The notes beneath the pieces are model-generated. The model saw only the letters and a list, made by a program, of their open reading frames with translations, was not told the origin of the DNA and did not search any database. The translations under genes and the position numbers were made by a program. Shown here in pieces: positions 9,229 through 18,447 of a stretch of 64,000 nucleotides of DNA. Where the stretch lies: positions 2,235,362 through 2,299,361 of the forward strand of contig CP075364.1 in NCBI GenBank assembly GCA_019454105.1. Direction: 5' to 3'. Numbering within the stretch: position 1 is the first letter of the stretch; each line of letters opens with the position of its first letter. Origin of the DNA: Fimbriimonadaceae bacterium. GTDB lineage: Bacteria; Armatimonadota; Fimbriimonadia; Fimbriimonadales; Fimbriimonadaceae.

Positions 9229-10698
9229 CCCCTCGGGCCACGTGATTTGGACTCCCGCCCGGACAATCCGATCCTGGAACTCTTTCAGCAGGGCCGGGCC
9301 GCTCGCTACGTCTTGGGGCTCGACAGACTTTTCGAGGCAAAAGCCCGCCAGCCGCCCGGCGGCCTCGCCCACGTTCCACTCGACGGGATGAACACGGAAG
9401 CAGCCGTTGGCGACATGGGTGACGCTCAAGCACTTCCCCGCAGCAATGACGTTCGGGGTCGAACCTGGCACGAGACACCCCAACGGGATTTGGAACGGTT
9501 GAGCGGCGATATCCACGGTCGGCGACCCATCGGCGCGCGGATGAAGGTCGATCCGGTACTGGCCAACACCGACACTGTCCGTCCGGAATCGACGTCCAGG
9601 TCCTGTGACATCGTGCTCAGACATTGTCGTGTGGCCGACGATCCGGCGCGACTCGCGGTGATAGGGAGCCATGGCGAGTCCGTCCGGTGTTCCCGCCACG
9701 TCTGGCCGGAGCCGCAGGCCGACCCAGCCCAGTTCCTCCCGCAACCAGTGCACCACGCTCATTGTCAGGCTACGGGCGTGACAAAGCCGCTCTTGAGCGA
9801 GCCCCGGATCGGCTCCAAGCACCGGCCCCAGCCAATAGTCGTTCTGGGGCCAGTTCAGGCAAGTGACGGGTTCCGGTTCGTCACTTTGGACAGCGGGGTC
9901 GATGATCTGGCGATACGTAAACAGACTGGGCTGTCCCGGTTCTTCAGGAAACACCGGAAGCTCCATAGGTGTCCCGGTCCGTACGTTTGGGAAGGTCAGG
10001 CTCAGGAGTCGACCCGTCCAAGAGGACGGGACATGGTCTCGCCAAAAGCGGTAGTCCGGTGGCGGCTCAGACCTGTTTTCGCCGTCCGGGTCGTGGCCCA
10101 GGGCCGCGCACCAGGTGAACCCTTGGACAGCATCGGTCCGGCCCAGCCCGGGAAGGGCGTGAGGCTCGCCGGTTTCGTCCTGACCCTCAGCCCCAATCCT
10201 GTGGTCGCAACCGGCGAGTGCCACCGCGTCCCCGGTTTCAGTCGCGTCGAGCAAGTACTTGGGCCAGACGAGCGTCCGATGGCCTCCAGGCCCCACAAGC
10301 GCGACCTTGGCGACCCTGCCGTCCGGAGCGACCCATAAGTCGGACGGCCGGTGGCCCATCAAGATCATGGCGTCGGAACCCGACTCAGCGATCATCTCGG
10401 CGATGACGGCGACCCCGGCCCGGGGGTCGTGACAAAGACGGCTCACCCATCCGCCGCCAGGGTTCGGGATCCCGCCCAACCGGCCCCTGACCCGGTTTCG
10501 AAACTCGCGATAGGTCCTCGTGCACCCGGTCGATTCGATCCAACGGTGCTCGTCGGGAGGCACGAGTTGGGAAGTGAGCTGTCCGCCCAGCCAACGGGTC
10601 TCCTCGCAGAGCACGACCCTAAGGCCGCTCCCGGCCAAGGCGAGCAGGGCGGCCGTCCCGCCGGTTCCGCCACCGACGATGAGGACGTCGCAGTTCAC
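9196..10698 (-). CDS. FAD-dependent oxidoreductase (FAD_oxidored family)
   Basis: 500 residues. The N-terminal DVLIVGGGTGGTAA is a Rossmann FAD-binding motif followed at ~30 by an acidic ribose-binding residue (LCEE). A second nucleotide-proximal block, KYLLDATETGDAVALAG, is typical of the FAD_oxidored (PF12831) group, which is often secreted or associated with sugar and xanthan-type catabolism. The C-terminal motif (NVIAAGKCLSVTHVANG) closes the FAD site. The substrate cannot be read. Convergent with lpxC, overlapping it by 33 bp. Confidence 0.82.
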   Translation of the reverse strand: MNCDVLIVGGGTGGTAALLALAGSGLRVVLCEETRWLGGQLTSQLVPPDEHRWIESTGCTRTYREFRNRVRGRLGGIPNPGGGWVSRLCHDPRAGVAVIAEMIAESGSDAMILMGHRPSDLWVAPDGRVAKVALVGPGGHRTLVWPKYLLDATETGDAVALAGCDHRIGAEGQDETGEPHALPGLGRTDAVQGFTWCAALGHDPDGENRSEPPPDYRFWRDHVPSSWTGRLLSLTFPNVRTGTPMELPVFPEEPGQPSLFTYRQIIDPAVQSDEPEPVTCLNWPQNDYWLGPVLGADPGLAQERLCHARSLTMSVVHWLREELGWVGLRLRPDVAGTPDGLAMAPYHRESRRIVGHTTMSEHDVTGPGRRFRTDSVGVGQYRIDLHPRADGSPTVDIAAQPFQIPLGCLVPGSTPNVIAAGKCLSVTHVANGCFRVHPVEWNVGEAAGRLAGFCLEKSVEPQDVASGPALLKEFQDRIVRAGVQITWPEGLEALDPDVLG

Positions 10699-11030
10699 TG
10701 TGCCCGCTCGGGATCGGGAAAGTCGCGGTATAGGCCGGACTTATAGTTCGTCACGATCCGGTAGACGCGGGCGTGGGCCTCTTCAACGTCCTGAGTGCGG
10801 CGTGCGGCGTGATGGAAGGCTTCGTCCATCTGGGCCAAATCGCGGAACTCAATCGACACGTGCCACTCACCCAGGCCCTCTGGCCCGAACCCAAACTTGC
10901 GCCGGGAGACACGCCACGATTCAACAGTGCCCCGGTCCTTCAAGAGACCGAGCCAACCTTCGACAGCGGCCACAAACTCCAAGTCGGGAGTTCCAGGCAC
11001 CAAATCGACCCAGATCTCATAAAGGTTCAC
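10695..11030 (-). CDS. Small conserved protein, likely dimeric alpha/beta barrel
   Basis: 111 residues from GTG (MNLYEIWVDL). Beta strands such as YEIWVDL and WHVSIEF alternate with helices, as in ferredoxin-like dimeric barrels (DUF6614-type), but no catalytic residues can be assigned. It overlaps the FAD oxidoreductase start by 4 bp, so the two are cotranscribed and probably act together. Confidence 0.65.
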   Translation of the reverse strand: MNLYEIWVDLVPGTPDLEFVAAVEGWLGLLKDRGTVESWRVSRRKFGFGPEGLGEWHVSIEFRDLAQMDEAFHHAARRTQDVEEAHARVYRIVTNYKSGLYRDFPDPERAQ

Positions 11031-11045
11031 GAGAGAGGATCGTAC

Positions 11046-11732
11046 CTAGGGAGCCCGTTTGGCTGGCCGCCATGCCGCCCGAAGGCCGGCCCAGACCACG
11101 AGGAGGCTCAACACTAACCACGAGGACGCCCAAAGCACGTCAGGGACTCCGGTCGCTTGCTCAAGGATTTTCGCGTCGCTGTGCCCGTCGACATGGGCCG
11201 CGACATAGAACAAGGAAGCGAACGATTGGAGGCTCGTGAGGCAAAGCTGAAGCCCTAAGAATTGGGCCAGAAACAGCGTCGCGGCTCCACGAGTGCGGGC
11301 CGCTGCCAGGATCAGGGCGACCAGCCAACCGGCCGCGCTCAGGAGACCGATCCCATCGCCCCGGACAAAGAGAACGAGGCTGAGACCGAGGAACATGGCC
11401 GCCGCCCCAAGGGCCTGCCGTGCCCCTGACTCGTTCTTCGCCCAGGCAAGGACGAGCCCCCCGACCATGGTGCTTCCAACGTAGCCTGCCGACGCCACGA
11501 CAGGGGTCCACCCACCCATGATTTGCGCTACGCCGCTACCGTTCGCGAACACGAGGATTTGTTGAACTCCACCTCCAGTAGCGATGGCGGCTAGAGCGTG
11601 GCACAGCTCATGGACGTGCGTGTTGTAGTAGACCAAAGGCAGGACAAAGATCCTGAGCTCGGGCACTGTCCAGAGAGCTGCGGCCAAGGTCGCGGCCAGC
11701 AGCAGGGCTCGTTGATCCTTCCGCAGTGCCAT
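11046..11732 (-). CDS. M50B-like membrane metalloprotease
   Basis: 228 residues, six or so hydrophobic segments. HELCHALAA near residue 41 is the HExxH zinc motif of M50 site-2-type proteases, placed in the first membrane region as in the M50B-like family (PF13398). No PDZ domain is present. The substrate is unknown; such proteins are usually housekeeping or regulatory intramembrane proteases. Divergent from the exporter gene with a 62-bp intergenic region. Confidence 0.8.
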   Translation of the reverse strand: MALRKDQRALLLAATLAAALWTVPELRIFVLPLVYYNTHVHELCHALAAIATGGGVQQILVFANGSGVAQIMGGWTPVVASAGYVGSTMVGGLVLAWAKNESGARQALGAAAMFLGLSLVLFVRGDGIGLLSAAGWLVALILAAARTRGAATLFLAQFLGLQLCLTSLQSFASLFYVAAHVDGHSDAKILEQATGVPDVLWASSWLVLSLLVVWAGLRAAWRPAKRAP

Positions 11733-11794
11733 GGGGACTCTTGAAGATAACGCGTGGTGGGCTTCCTAGGTTGCCGTGGCCGCCCCTTTCGGCT

Positions 11795-12814
11795 ATGCTT
11801 CTCGACGTGGAGCGTGCGCGGGCCTTTTTGCCGGGACTCGCGCTGTGCCTCGTCCTGGCCCTGGCTTCAATCGCGCTTGCCGAGATCGTCTGGGTGCGTG
11901 AGACCCTTCGGCTGAGCCCGCTCTTGATAGTGATCCTCCTCGGCATGGCGGTCGGAACTCTTTGGAACCTGCCTCAGGCGGTGGACGCGGGGGTCAAGCT
12001 GGCCCAAAAACCGGTGCTCCGATGGGCCGTTGCCGGTCTCGGGCTCAAGCTTTCGATCCCGAAGCTCATCGAGATCGGCGGCCCAGCCCTCGCTGTCGTC
12101 ACGGTGGCGACCCTCGGCTCGATGGCCTTCGGATGGTGGCTTGCCGTTCGCCTTGGGGCAGGCGAAAAACTCGCCATGCTTCTCAGCGTGGGCACTTCGG
12201 TGTGCGGAGCCTCGGCGGTCGTTGCGGCCGACTCGGTGGTGCAGGCTGAAGGAGAAGAAGCGGCGGTCTCGCTCGGCACGATCACCTTGTGGGGGACTGT
12301 CGGCATCTTCGCCATGCCGTGGATCGCGCATGGGCTGGGCATGACCGACTTCGCCTACGGCGTCTGGGCTGGGGCGACCCTGCAAGAAATGGCCCAGGTA
12401 GTGGCTGGCGCCGAAGGTTTCAGCCAAGGGTCCGTCGCAGTGGCGACGGTCGTCAAGCTGGCCCGGATCTGCTGGCTGGCGCCGATCGTGTTCTTCTTGG
12501 CGTGGTGGCTCAACCGAAGGGGAACCCAGACGGGCGAGGCCCGCGTCCAGGCCGTGCCATGGTTCCTTGTCGCTTTCTTGGTTCTGGCCGCGCTCAATTC
12601 AGTCGCTCCGTCGCTCGGCGTCCCGGAGGGGCTCTTGGCCCAGGCCAACCGGCTCGTGCTGCTCCTTTTGAGCGTAGGGATGGCCGGCGTAGGCCTTAAG
12701 ACGAACCTGCGCGACCTCAAGCGGGCCGGTTGGCTGCCGGTCGGGCTCGGGTTAGCCCAGATGGTCTTCCTTGCCGTCTGCGCCTACGGTTTGGCTGTGG
12801 TCCTCCGGGTCTAG
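11795..12814 (+). CDS. YeiH/UPF0324-family putative sulfate exporter
   Basis: 339 residues from the ATG at MLLDVERARAF. About ten hydrophobic segments; SPLLIVILLGMAVG and the SVGTSVCGASAVVA block are family signatures, as is the final GVGLKTNLRDLKR. Inner-membrane transporter of unproven substrate (annotated as sulfate exporter by similarity). Its TAG stop lies in a CTAG shared with the stop of the convergent DUF1800 gene. Confidence 0.85.
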   Translation: MLLDVERARAFLPGLALCLVLALASIALAEIVWVRETLRLSPLLIVILLGMAVGTLWNLPQAVDAGVKLAQKPVLRWAVAGLGLKLSIPKLIEIGGPALAVVTVATLGSMAFGWWLAVRLGAGEKLAMLLSVGTSVCGASAVVAADSVVQAEGEEAAVSLGTITLWGTVGIFAMPWIAHGLGMTDFAYGVWAGATLQEMAQVVAGAEGFSQGSVAVATVVKLARICWLAPIVFFLAWWLNRRGTQTGEARVQAVPWFLVAFLVLAALNSVAPSLGVPEGLLAQANRLVLLLLSVGMAGVGLKTNLRDLKRAGWLPVGLGLAQMVFLAVCAYGLAVVLRV

Positions 12815-14298
12815 GCGAACTGGAACTCGGGAGAGGCGAACACGAGGCGGGCCACTGAGCGGGCGATGCCGTTCGCAGTTTGGGGAGTGACAGCCCCTCT
12901 GGGCGCGCCTTGGGCTGCCGCTTCGGCCGCTTGCTCAAGGATCGGGACGTCCCCTGGCTTGGGTTGAGCGTCGAAAAGCGACACGATGGCTCGGACGGCT
13001 CCCTTCGGGCTCGGATCGTTCTCGAAAAGTGGATAGGCTTGCACACTGGCCATTGCGGGCCTCGCCGCGCCTTGAAGCCGAGGCGAGGCTTGCGAAACTC
13101 CGAACAACCGGTCGGCCCACTTGGACCGCTCGATCACGGTGCTGGACGTGATCCAGGCTGCCCCGTTCTTCCAGCCGTTCACGTCGGCTGGAAACATCAA
13201 GTCCATCCCCATCGCCTCGCAGGCGTTAGCGACCGAAAACAGTGGGGGAAGAGTCCTGAGGAGAGCGCGGTTCACACCGTTTTCGTCCCTTTCGGCCGAC
13301 TGCGCGGCTGCCAGCACACCCTCCATGAGCCTCTCACCGAGACCAAGTTGCCGGACGGTGCTGATCGTAAAGTCGACCGGGTTTTTGACGACAGCCCGGA
13401 ACGCCTTCTCGCTCAAGAACTCGCTCGACGTCATGATGGCCCGCAGGAGCACGGACACGTCGAGCCCCGAATCGATGAACTGTCCCGCCAATCGGTCGAC
13501 GAGCTTCGGTTCCGGGTCGGGATAAACAAACCAGTCCCACACCTTGGCCACGAGGTGGAGGGCGGTCTGCCGCTTGGAGCCCAAGATCCGGAGGACGTCG
13601 TCGCCGTCGAACCTTCCTGACTCACCGAGGACCGTCTTTCGGCCATTGTCGTGAGACCTGGCCCAGAACAGGAACCTATCGGACTTGCGCGGCGGGTCGC
13701 TGGCCGATCGGCGAGGAGCCCTGCCCGCAGGCCCATACGTCCATCCGGTGAACGCGCGAGCTGCCTCTTTGACGTCCTCTTCAGTATAGTGCCCGATACC
13801 TAGCGTGAACAGCTCCATCACCTCGCGGGCAAAGTTCTCGTTCGGGCTTCCCGCTACGTTCTCTTGGTTGTCCAACCAATAGAGCATGGCTGGATCTTTG
13901 CTCACAGCCTCGAGCAACCGAGGAAACTTGCCGGTCGCGTGTTCACGGAGTGTCCGCACGTGGGCTTCCATCACGAAGGCGTTGTCCACCTTTTGGCCAC
14001 TGGTGGCAAAGTGGTGGTGCCAGAAGACCGTGAGTCGCTCTTCCAGAGGCTTGCGAGTGCCGATCAGGCGCATGTACCAGAGGGCCTGCATCACACGGAA
14101 GTTCACGGCGCCGTTCCGAGCGGCGAAGGCCGTCGGGTCGACTTCGACGCCTGAGTCCAAGTCTTGATAGCCAAGCAACCGGTCGACCGCTCCCAGGTAG
14201 CCGTCCCGGCCGTAATAGTCGACTTCGGCTTCGCTGGCGCCGAGGCCGAACCGCCGGAGAAGGTGAGCCACTTGTCCAGCTTCGTTCTGCGGGTTCAT
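12811..14298 (-). CDS. DUF1800 family protein
   Basis: 495 residues. HLLRRFGLGAS near the N-terminus, ERLTVFWHHHFATS, NENFAREVMELFTLGIGHYTEEDV and the C-terminal ARLVFASPEFQ are the hallmark blocks of DUF1800 (PF08811), common in Planctomycetes, Armatimonadota and Verrucomicrobia. These proteins are usually paired with a DUF1501 protein; none is adjacent here. Function unknown. The open frame continues upstream into the divergent amidohydrolase, so the start is placed at the first Met before the conserved block. Confidence 0.88.
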   Translation of the reverse strand: MNPQNEAGQVAHLLRRFGLGASEAEVDYYGRDGYLGAVDRLLGYQDLDSGVEVDPTAFAARNGAVNFRVMQALWYMRLIGTRKPLEERLTVFWHHHFATSGQKVDNAFVMEAHVRTLREHATGKFPRLLEAVSKDPAMLYWLDNQENVAGSPNENFAREVMELFTLGIGHYTEEDVKEAARAFTGWTYGPAGRAPRRSASDPPRKSDRFLFWARSHDNGRKTVLGESGRFDGDDVLRILGSKRQTALHLVAKVWDWFVYPDPEPKLVDRLAGQFIDSGLDVSVLLRAIMTSSEFLSEKAFRAVVKNPVDFTISTVRQLGLGERLMEGVLAAAQSAERDENGVNRALLRTLPPLFSVANACEAMGMDLMFPADVNGWKNGAAWITSSTVIERSKWADRLFGVSQASPRLQGAARPAMASVQAYPLFENDPSPKGAVRAIVSLFDAQPKPGDVPILEQAAEAAAQGAPRGAVTPQTANGIARSVARLVFASPEFQFA

Positions 14299-14407
14299 GT
14301 CCCATTCTGACGTCGGAACAGGGCCGCAGTTCAATGCCCGTGCGGCGCATGGCTGGCGGCACGAGGTTGCGCGAGCAGGCCCCGACAGTGGAGAATCGGG
14401 GCAAGGC

Positions 14408-15736
14408 ATGGTTTTTCGATTTTTCGCTTCCGTGATCGCCGCCCTGATGGCCCTGGGTTCGCTGGGCCAGTCCCCGTCTCCAGATTTCGCCGTCATCAAC
14501 GTTAAGGTCGAAGACGGCTTGGGCCGCGTGCTCGAGGGGGCGACAGTGGTCGTCCGTGGCGGTCGGATCGAGTCCGTCGGCATGGAGCCCTCGCCCGCCG
14601 AGCTCCCGATCGTGGACGGGAAGGGCAAAACGCTCTATCCAGGCTTCATCGACGCCTTTTCCACGAGGGGCCTCAAGTTGCCGCCTGCCCCATCGACCCC
14701 TTCCGGGCCTGGCCAAGCGACGCCGCAGACGCGTCCGATCCGACCCGGCGCCGACACCACGGCCCACGGATCGATGTGGGAGGCCAACCGAAAGGGACTG
14801 GCTCCCGAATGGAAAGCGTCCGACAACCTCGACTTCTCCCCGAGTGAGCGCGAGGTCAAGTCCGGCGTGACCGCGCTCATGCTGAGCTCTTCCCGAGGCT
14901 CCCTCAGGGGACAACCGGTCGTGGTCGCCGCGCTGCCGGCCGAAGAGCCAGGCAGGGTGTTGGCTCAAACCGCTGGCCAAGCCGCCTCTTTTAGGATCGG
15001 TCCAGGTTCTGGTTACCCCGGGAACGTGCTCGGCTCCATCGCCCTTCTGCGCCAAACGCTCTTGGACGCGCAGTCGCACAAGGCGGGCGCGCGACTCTGG
15101 ACTGGCGACAAGAAGCCGGATTGGGCCGCCTCGCTCGAGGCTCTCCAACCTGCTTTGGACGGTAGCGCCCGGGTGTTCTTCGAGGCCAGCCAATCCAGGG
15201 AGATCCTACGGGCTTTGGCACTGGCCGACGAGTTCGGCCTTCGTCTTGTGATCGTGGGCGGAAGGGAAGCGGGGCTTCATGCGGCCGAGCTTTCCAAGCG
15301 CCAGATCCCGGTCGTCCTCACCAATGATCTCGGGCCAGAGCCGGGAGTCGAGCCCAGCCAAAACGTCCCCGCGGCTGACCGGCAACCCGAGGAGTTCCTC
15401 AAGGAAAGGCACGCGAACTGGTTGAAGAGCGCTCGGAGCGCGGAGGCACTGTTCGAAGCCAAGGTGCCGGTTGCCTTCGCTTCCGAAGGGTCTGACCGAG
15501 GACTCTTGGCCGGCGTGAGGGCCCGGATCGCTCGAGGCCTGGATCGAAACCTGGCCCTCGGCGCCCTGACCATCGGAGCGGCGCGAATCCTCGGCATCGA
15601 TCAAGAAACGGGTTCGGTCACGCCCGGCAAGAGGGCCGACCTTGTCCTGTTGTCAGGAGATTTCGCCGACCCTGAGTCCACCGTCGAAAGAGTCTGGGTC
15701 GCTGGTCGTGAGTCCAAAGTGGAGGTCAAATCGTGA
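14408..15736 (+). CDS. Secreted amidohydrolase-like protein lacking the metal-binding HxH
   Basis: 442 residues with signal peptide (MVFRFFASVIAALMALGSLGQS). The N-terminal composite beta-sandwich (VVVRGGRIESVG) and the C-terminal GSVTPGKRADLVLLSGD are typical of amidohydrolases. The strand that should carry PGFIDxHxH reads YPGFIDAFSTRG, so both metal ligands are missing. Likely catalytically dead, or a partner subunit of the next protein, whose start overlaps this stop by 4 bp. A hairpin (GCCCCGA/TCGGGGC, 14384-14403) precedes the start codon. Confidence 0.82.
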   Translation: MVFRFFASVIAALMALGSLGQSPSPDFAVINVKVEDGLGRVLEGATVVVRGGRIESVGMEPSPAELPIVDGKGKTLYPGFIDAFSTRGLKLPPAPSTPSGPGQATPQTRPIRPGADTTAHGSMWEANRKGLAPEWKASDNLDFSPSEREVKSGVTALMLSSSRGSLRGQPVVVAALPAEEPGRVLAQTAGQAASFRIGPGSGYPGNVLGSIALLRQTLLDAQSHKAGARLWTGDKKPDWAASLEALQPALDGSARVFFEASQSREILRALALADEFGLRLVIVGGREAGLHAAELSKRQIPVVLTNDLGPEPGVEPSQNVPAADRQPEEFLKERHANWLKSARSAEALFEAKVPVAFASEGSDRGLLAGVRARIARGLDRNLALGALTIGAARILGIDQETGSVTPGKRADLVLLSGDFADPESTVERVWVAGRESKVEVKS

Positions 15737-18411
15737 AGCGCTGGCTCTTGGCCTTGACCTTGGCTGCCACGTACGCCCACGCCCAAACTTTCCCCTTTGA
15801 GACGGAGGCCGACCGGAAGCCCAAAACGGTCACTTCGGGCAACTGCCTTATTCGTGGCGCGCGAGTCTTGACCGTGGCCAAAGGGATCCTTGAAAGCGGG
15901 GACGTCCTCGTCAAGGGTGGCAAGATCGCGGCGGTTGGCAGGGACCTTCAGGCTCCCGAGGGGTTCGTCGTCATTGACGGTCGCGGGAAGACCCTCGCCC
16001 CCGGCATCGTCGACGGGCACTCGCACCGAGGCTCGGACGGCACCAACGAAGGCGCCGAAAGCGTGACCTGCGAGGTCCGAATCGGCGACGTGCTCAACAC
16101 CGGGGCCTTCAACGTCTGGCAGGCGGTGGCGAGCGGCCACACCTCGGCCTTGATCTTGCATGGCAGCGCCAATTCGATCGGAGGCGAAAGCGTCGTGGTC
16201 AAGTACAAGTTCGAGCGGCCTGTCAGCGAGTTCATCGTGGCCGATGCGCCGCGCCAAGTCAAGTTCGCGCTGGGCGAAAACGTCACGCGCAAGAACTCCC
16301 GAGACACCAACCGGTTCCCGAGGTCAAGGATGGGCGTCGAAGCCGTCTATCGTCGGGTCTTCGAGGAAGCCAGGCAGTACGCCAAGTCATGGACGGACTT
16401 TGAGTCGGGAGCCAGCAAGGTCCGCCCCCGTCGCGATCTCAGGCTTCAGACCCTGGCCGACATCCTCGCTAAAAGGGTCTGGGTGCAGTGCCACAGTTAT
16501 CGCTCCGACGAGATGCTGATGATGGTGCGGCTGAGCCAGGAATTCGGATTCAAGATCGGGGCGATGCAGCACGCCCTCGAGGCCTACAAGATCGCGCCCG
16601 AGCTGGCCCAAGCAGGCGTGCCGGTCTCGATCTTTGTCGACAATTGGTCGTTCAAGGTCGAAAGTTACGACGCGATTCCATGGAACGCGGCGATCTGTCA
16701 CCAAGCCGGAGTCAACGTCTCGATCAACACCGACGGGGTCTCTGGCACTTCAGCCCTCAACATCGACGCGGCGAAGGTGATGCGCTTTGGCGGGCTGTCG
16801 GAAGACGTAGCCCTACGGATGGTCACCTTGAACCCAGCAATCCAACTAGGGATCGACCACAGGACGGGCAGCATCGAAGTCGGCAAAGACGCCGACTTGG
16901 TCCTCTGGAACGGCCACCCCTTGAGCGTCTATTCCAAAGTCGCCATGACGATGATCGAAGGCGACGTGTACTTCGAACGCCGCGACGCGTTCGGGGTCGA
17001 TTCTGGCTTCGCGGCTCCCGTCCGGCTTCCTCGTCAGGCCCATCGCGGATCGGCTCCTCCGTTGCGGAGGTCCACAACCTATGCGATCGTCGGGGCCGAC
17101 ATCCATACGGTCTCCGGTCCGGTAATCCGAGGGGGAACGGTGGTCGTTCGCGACGGGCGCATCGCCGCAGTCGGCAAGAACGTCGCCGTCCCGAGCGGGG
17201 CGACTGTGGTGCAAGGCGTGGGGCACCGGGTCTACCCGGGGTGGTTCGATGGTGCGACTTCCCTTGGCCTGGCAGAGATCAGCCCCGTGGCGACCATGGT
17301 CGACAACAGCGAGCTCGGCTCGGTTCAACCCGATTTGGACGCCGCCACCGCCCTCTGGGTTGAGTCCGCGCACTTCGGCCCGGCCGTGGCCAACGGCGTC
17401 ACGAACGCGTTCACTTCCGCCACGTTCGGCACCGTTTCGGGCCAGGGAGCGGTGATCCACCTTGAAGGGAAGACGCCTGAGGAACTGACGCTGGCCCGAC
17501 GAGCCGCCCTTGCGGTCGGGGCACCAAGTGCGTCCTCCCGGTTCAACGAGTTTGACGCCTGTCACGACGTAGCCGACGCGTCTTGGCTCCTGGGTCTTGG
17601 CGGGAACGAAGACGAGATCCTCGGGGACGAGGGCCTCTCTGCCTTTGACCGCGACCGGTTCTTTGACCTGCTTGGCGGCGCTCAAGAGGTGAGCCCGGGC
17701 CAAGAATCGGACGCGACTCCAGGGGGGGCCATCGGAAAGGCCGTGGACGATGCGCTCGCTTACTATAAACAACGCCAAGACGACCCTTCCGCCCCGATCA
17801 ATCTGGGCTTGGAAGCCATGCGGCCCTACTTACAGGACAAGCGGTTGATCGTGGTCACGGCCCGCACCCCGGGGCAAATCCGCGCCGCGGTCGAGGTCGC
17901 GACCAAGCACAGGCTCAATATCGCCCTTCGTGGGGCGAGCGGGGCTTGGCGGGAAGCTGACTTGCTCCGCCGCTCTGGGGTGCCGGTCATCATCAGCCCG
18001 GCTGGCCGCTCGACCCTGGGGGCGAATACCACCGACAACGCCTGGGATCCCTACGACACGCCGTATGTGACTCCGGCCTTGCTCGCCAGGGCCGGAGTCC
18101 GGTTTTGCTTTGGAACAGGTGGCGCCGCCGACGTCATGAACCTGGCGGTGAGGGTGGGGCAGCACTGCGCCTACGGCTTGACCCAGGAGCAAGCGGTCCG
18201 GGCCCTGACTTTGGACGCGGCCAAGATCTTTGGCGTCGACCACCTCATCGGTTCGATCGAGCCCGGCAAGATCGCGAACTTCGTGGTCACCGACGGTGAC
18301 CCGTTCGAACTGACGACCTCTTATCGCTACGTCTTCGTGAAGGGCCAGCCCGCCGGGGGCGACAACAAGCACACGCGGCTCCGGGACAAGTACCAAGGCA
18401 GGCGGCCTTAA
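15733..18411 (+). CDS. Tandem-domain secreted amidohydrolase
   Basis: 892 residues, signal peptide ending near AHA. Domain 1 (residues ~35-430) has the intact metal motif GIVDGHSHRG (H96, H98) and the closing GSIEVGKDADLVLWNG. Domain 2 (~445-885) repeats the fold (AIVGADIHTVSG, then GSIEPGKIANFVVTDGD) but has PGWFDGATSLG in place of HxH, so only the first half should bind metal. Probably a periplasmic peptidase/imidazolonepropionase-like hydrolase; substrate not readable. Cotranslated with the preceding degenerate paralogue. Confidence 0.85.
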   Translation: MKRWLLALTLAATYAHAQTFPFETEADRKPKTVTSGNCLIRGARVLTVAKGILESGDVLVKGGKIAAVGRDLQAPEGFVVIDGRGKTLAPGIVDGHSHRGSDGTNEGAESVTCEVRIGDVLNTGAFNVWQAVASGHTSALILHGSANSIGGESVVVKYKFERPVSEFIVADAPRQVKFALGENVTRKNSRDTNRFPRSRMGVEAVYRRVFEEARQYAKSWTDFESGASKVRPRRDLRLQTLADILAKRVWVQCHSYRSDEMLMMVRLSQEFGFKIGAMQHALEAYKIAPELAQAGVPVSIFVDNWSFKVESYDAIPWNAAICHQAGVNVSINTDGVSGTSALNIDAAKVMRFGGLSEDVALRMVTLNPAIQLGIDHRTGSIEVGKDADLVLWNGHPLSVYSKVAMTMIEGDVYFERRDAFGVDSGFAAPVRLPRQAHRGSAPPLRRSTTYAIVGADIHTVSGPVIRGGTVVVRDGRIAAVGKNVAVPSGATVVQGVGHRVYPGWFDGATSLGLAEISPVATMVDNSELGSVQPDLDAATALWVESAHFGPAVANGVTNAFTSATFGTVSGQGAVIHLEGKTPEELTLARRAALAVGAPSASSRFNEFDACHDVADASWLLGLGGNEDEILGDEGLSAFDRDRFFDLLGGAQEVSPGQESDATPGGAIGKAVDDALAYYKQRQDDPSAPINLGLEAMRPYLQDKRLIVVTARTPGQIRAAVEVATKHRLNIALRGASGAWREADLLRRSGVPVIISPAGRSTLGANTTDNAWDPYDTPYVTPALLARAGVRFCFGTGGAADVMNLAVRVGQHCAYGLTQEQAVRALTLDAAKIFGVDHLIGSIEPGKIANFVVTDGDPFELTTSYRYVFVKGQPAGGDNKHTRLRDKYQGRRP

Positions 18412-18447
18412 CGGAACCACAACATTGGGCTGGGTAAGGTCTGGGCC

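Noticed and set aside
9247-10338. 363-residue plus-strand frame
   Set aside because: Antisense to the FAD oxidoreductase, which has clear motifs; the plus reading has none.
12811-12814. Shared CTAG stop of two convergent genes as a special signal
   Set aside because: CTAG is palindromic, so convergent genes can share it by chance in compact DNA.
12811-14628. 605-residue version of the DUF1800 protein
   Set aside because: The first ~110 residues overlap the divergent amidohydrolase start and lack family similarity; start moved to 14,298.
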